Positions 5,644 through 6,865 of a stretch of DNA of 6,865 nt are shown here, piece after piece (the first letter of the stretch is position 1; each line of letters begins with the position of its first letter). The notes under the pieces were generated by a model. It was not told the origin of the DNA, searched no databases, and saw only the letters and a program-made list of their open reading frames with translations. The stretch spans positions 1 through 6,865 of the forward strand of contig JAEURL010000418.1 in the NCBI GenBank assembly GCA_016789165.1, read 5' to 3'. Source of the stretch: Anaerolineales bacterium (lineage in GTDB: Bacteria; Chloroflexota; Anaerolineae; Anaerolineales; UBA6663). The position numbers and the translations under genes are program-made.

Positions 5644-6865
5644 GACGGCAGCCAGACCTGCACCGGGTTGAGGAGCAGATCCACGGTCAGCGGCTGGGCC
5701 GGCCCGCCGCTCTTGCTGAAGGTGGCGGCCACGGTGAGGGCCCGCACCTGGCTGGTGGCCACCTGGGTGGTGACCGCGATCTGGCAGGCCGCGCCGGCGG
5801 CCGGCTGGCCGGCATAGGTCAGCTGGCGGGCGCCGGCGTCGTAGGCCGGGGCCGGCGCGCAGGTGGCGGTGTGGCTGACGTAGTTCAGCTCGGCCGGAAG
5901 CGGCAGCGCCGCCGTCAGCGGGCCGCCGTCGCCGGTGAGGGTGAGCGTGAGCAGCACGTTATCGCCCTGGTGCGCCAGGCTGGGCGTGGCCGCCAGGCGT
6001 TCGGTGGCCGGCAGCACCGTGATAAAGACCTGGGCCGTGGAGGCCAGGCCCTTCTGGTCCGTGACCGTGACGCGCGCTACGTACTCGCCCGGCGCGCCGT
6101 AGACGGTGTTCACGGCCGGGCCGGAGGCCGTCTGGCCGTTGCCCAGATCCCAGGCATAGCTCAGGCCGCTGCCGGGGCTGAGGGCGGCGCCGCCGGCGTT
6201 GAAACCGAAGCTGCCGGCCGCGCTCAGGCTGACCGCGTCGCCGGCGCGCACCTCGCCGCTGCCCACGCGCCGGGCCAGGGCGGCCGGCGGCACCTTATCC
6301 ACCGGCGCGAAGACCAAGTCGTCGACGTAGGCGTCCACCAGCGGCTCGCGCCAGTCGGCGTCGCCCTCGCCGTCACGGACCACGATCTCAAATTGGCCGT
6401 CGTTGTCGGCCGGCGGCGTGTTCATGGTGAAGTAGACGTAGTGCCACTGGCCGTCGCCCGCCCACTGCGCCAGGGTCGGCAGATCGATCAAGACGTCCTG
6501 AAATGGATTGTAGAAGTAGCCGCTGCCGTCGCCGCCCACCACGGCCAGGCGCAGGCCCGGCTCGGGCCACACGCCGGTGCCGGTGCGCGCGCGCCAGACT
6601 CGGTCGATCCGGAAGTACGCGCCCACGTGAAAGGCCTTGGCCACGCGCGGGGCGCGCTGCTTGAACGTGAACTTGTCGACGAAGGCGTTCGGGGCCTGCG
6701 CGCCGTCGCCGTTGATCAGGCCGGCGTAGCGGCCGCCGTGCGGGGCGGCCCGGCTTCCGCCGTGGATGGCCGGCAGCGGCCAGGCCGCGCCCCACGGCCG
6801 GCTGGCCGCGTACTGGTTGTTGAGGTCCTTAGACAGCCGGCTCTCCAGCTCAAAGCCGGGGTCGC
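5631..6865 (-). CDS. Secreted modular protein: carbohydrate-binding-like, PKD and DUF11-like domains, C-terminal part
   Basis: Partial gene: the frame is open to the window edge and the last 410 residues are visible. An in-frame GTG at 6644 lies in the middle of a domain and is not the true start. Residues 1-190 (window numbering) look like a carbohydrate-binding jelly roll. It begins DPGFELESRL, a common way for CBM4/9-like modules to open, then RYAGLINGDG, FVDKFTFKQ, GQWHYVYFTMNTP and VDAYVDDLVFAPVDK, the last resembling the metal- or ligand-side strand of such modules. Residues about 194-285 are a PKD domain, with SYAWDLGNGQTASG, VYGAPGEYVARVTVTD and the expected Trp-Asp-Gly pattern. Residues about 286-403 resemble a DUF11-type surface repeat (LLTLTLTGDG, PAELNYVSHT) with one cysteine pair (335/360). 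The protein ends VQVWLPSVSR, an aromatic-Leu-Pro tail that I associate with exported Chloroflexota proteins. No catalytic domain is visible, though one could lie upstream. It is translationally coupled to the DUF5060 enzyme, so a role in binding or presenting the same glycan is a reasonable inference. Confidence 0.75.
   Translation of the reverse strand, partial: DPGFELESRLSKDLNNQYAASRPWGAAWPLPAIHGGSRAAPHGGRYAGLINGDGAQAPNAFVDKFTFKQRAPRVAKAFHVGAYFRIDRVWRARTGTGVWPEPGLRLAVVGGDGSGYFYNPFQDVLIDLPTLAQWAGDGQWHYVYFTMNTPPADNDGQFEIVVRDGEGDADWREPLVDAYVDDLVFAPVDKVPPAALARRVGSGEVRAGDAVSLSAAGSFGFNAGGAALSPGSGLSYAWDLGNGQTASGPAVNTVYGAPGEYVARVTVTDQKGLASTAQVFITVLPATERLAATPSLAHQGDNVLLTLTLTGDGGPLTAALPLPAELNYVSHTATCAPAPAYDAGARQLTYAGQPAAGAACQIAVTTQVATSQVRALTVAATFSKSGGPAQPLTVDLLLNPVQVWLPSVSR

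Noticed and set aside
3244..5817. Plus-strand open frame of 857 codons opposite the DUF5060 gene
   Set aside because: It has the same low-information Arg/Gly/Val/Gln composition and runs past the boundary between two well-supported minus-strand genes, so it is a shadow.
6642..6644. GTG as the start of a 337-residue protein
   Set aside because: The frame stays open upstream to the window edge and encodes the beginning of the same jelly-roll domain (DPGFELES, RYAGLING). The GTG is an internal valine.
6388..6795. Minus-strand 135-codon frame overlapping the modular protein
   Set aside because: It is an Arg-rich out-of-frame translation of the CBM-like region; the main frame carries the recognisable domains.

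Overview
The window is very GC-rich and holds four protein genes. All four lie on the minus strand, so transcription runs from high to low coordinates. Every product looks exported: lipoprotein or secretory signal sequences, Ala/Pro/Thr linkers, jelly-roll, PKD and Ig-like domains, and cysteines that come in close pairs. Several habits point to a Chloroflexota bacterium of the Anaerolineae/Caldilineae kind: Ala/Pro/Thr linkers just after the signal peptide, short aromatic-Leu-Pro motifs (VFLPLIT, VWLPSVSR), and modular secreted glycoside hydrolases with PKD, DUF11-like and putative-Ig modules. This placement is an inference from style, since no marker gene is present.

Layout in the order of transcription. 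(1) Positions 6865-5631: the C-terminal 410 residues of a secreted modular protein, with a carbohydrate-binding-like jelly roll, a PKD domain, a DUF11-like domain and a short C-terminal aromatic-LP motif. Its start is beyond the window. (2) Positions 5631-3013: an 872-residue exported glycoside hydrolase with a DUF5060-type N-terminal domain and a clan GH-A type barrel that is interrupted by a carbohydrate-binding-like module. Its start codon shares one base with the preceding stop (TGATG). (3) After 83 bases, positions 2929-440: an 829-residue lipoprotein glycoside hydrolase resembling GH39/GH5, with two C-terminal putative-Ig domains. A rho-independent terminator overlaps its stop codon. (4) Positions 380-1: the N-terminal 126 residues of an exported PQQ-like beta-propeller protein, preceded by a strong ribosome binding site.

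Taken together this is part of an extracellular carbohydrate-processing locus. Two different predicted retaining hydrolases, one or both held at the cell surface by lipidation, are made together with a secreted binding or scaffold-like protein. The substrate cannot be read from the sequence. No transporter, regulator, RNA gene, insertion sequence, CRISPR array or attachment site is visible. The long plus-strand open frames are antisense shadows. The points most worth a second look are the module inserted in the DUF5060 enzyme, the unassigned GH39-like enzyme, the strong excess of the palindrome GCCGGC, and the tight terminator-to-gene junction near position 416.
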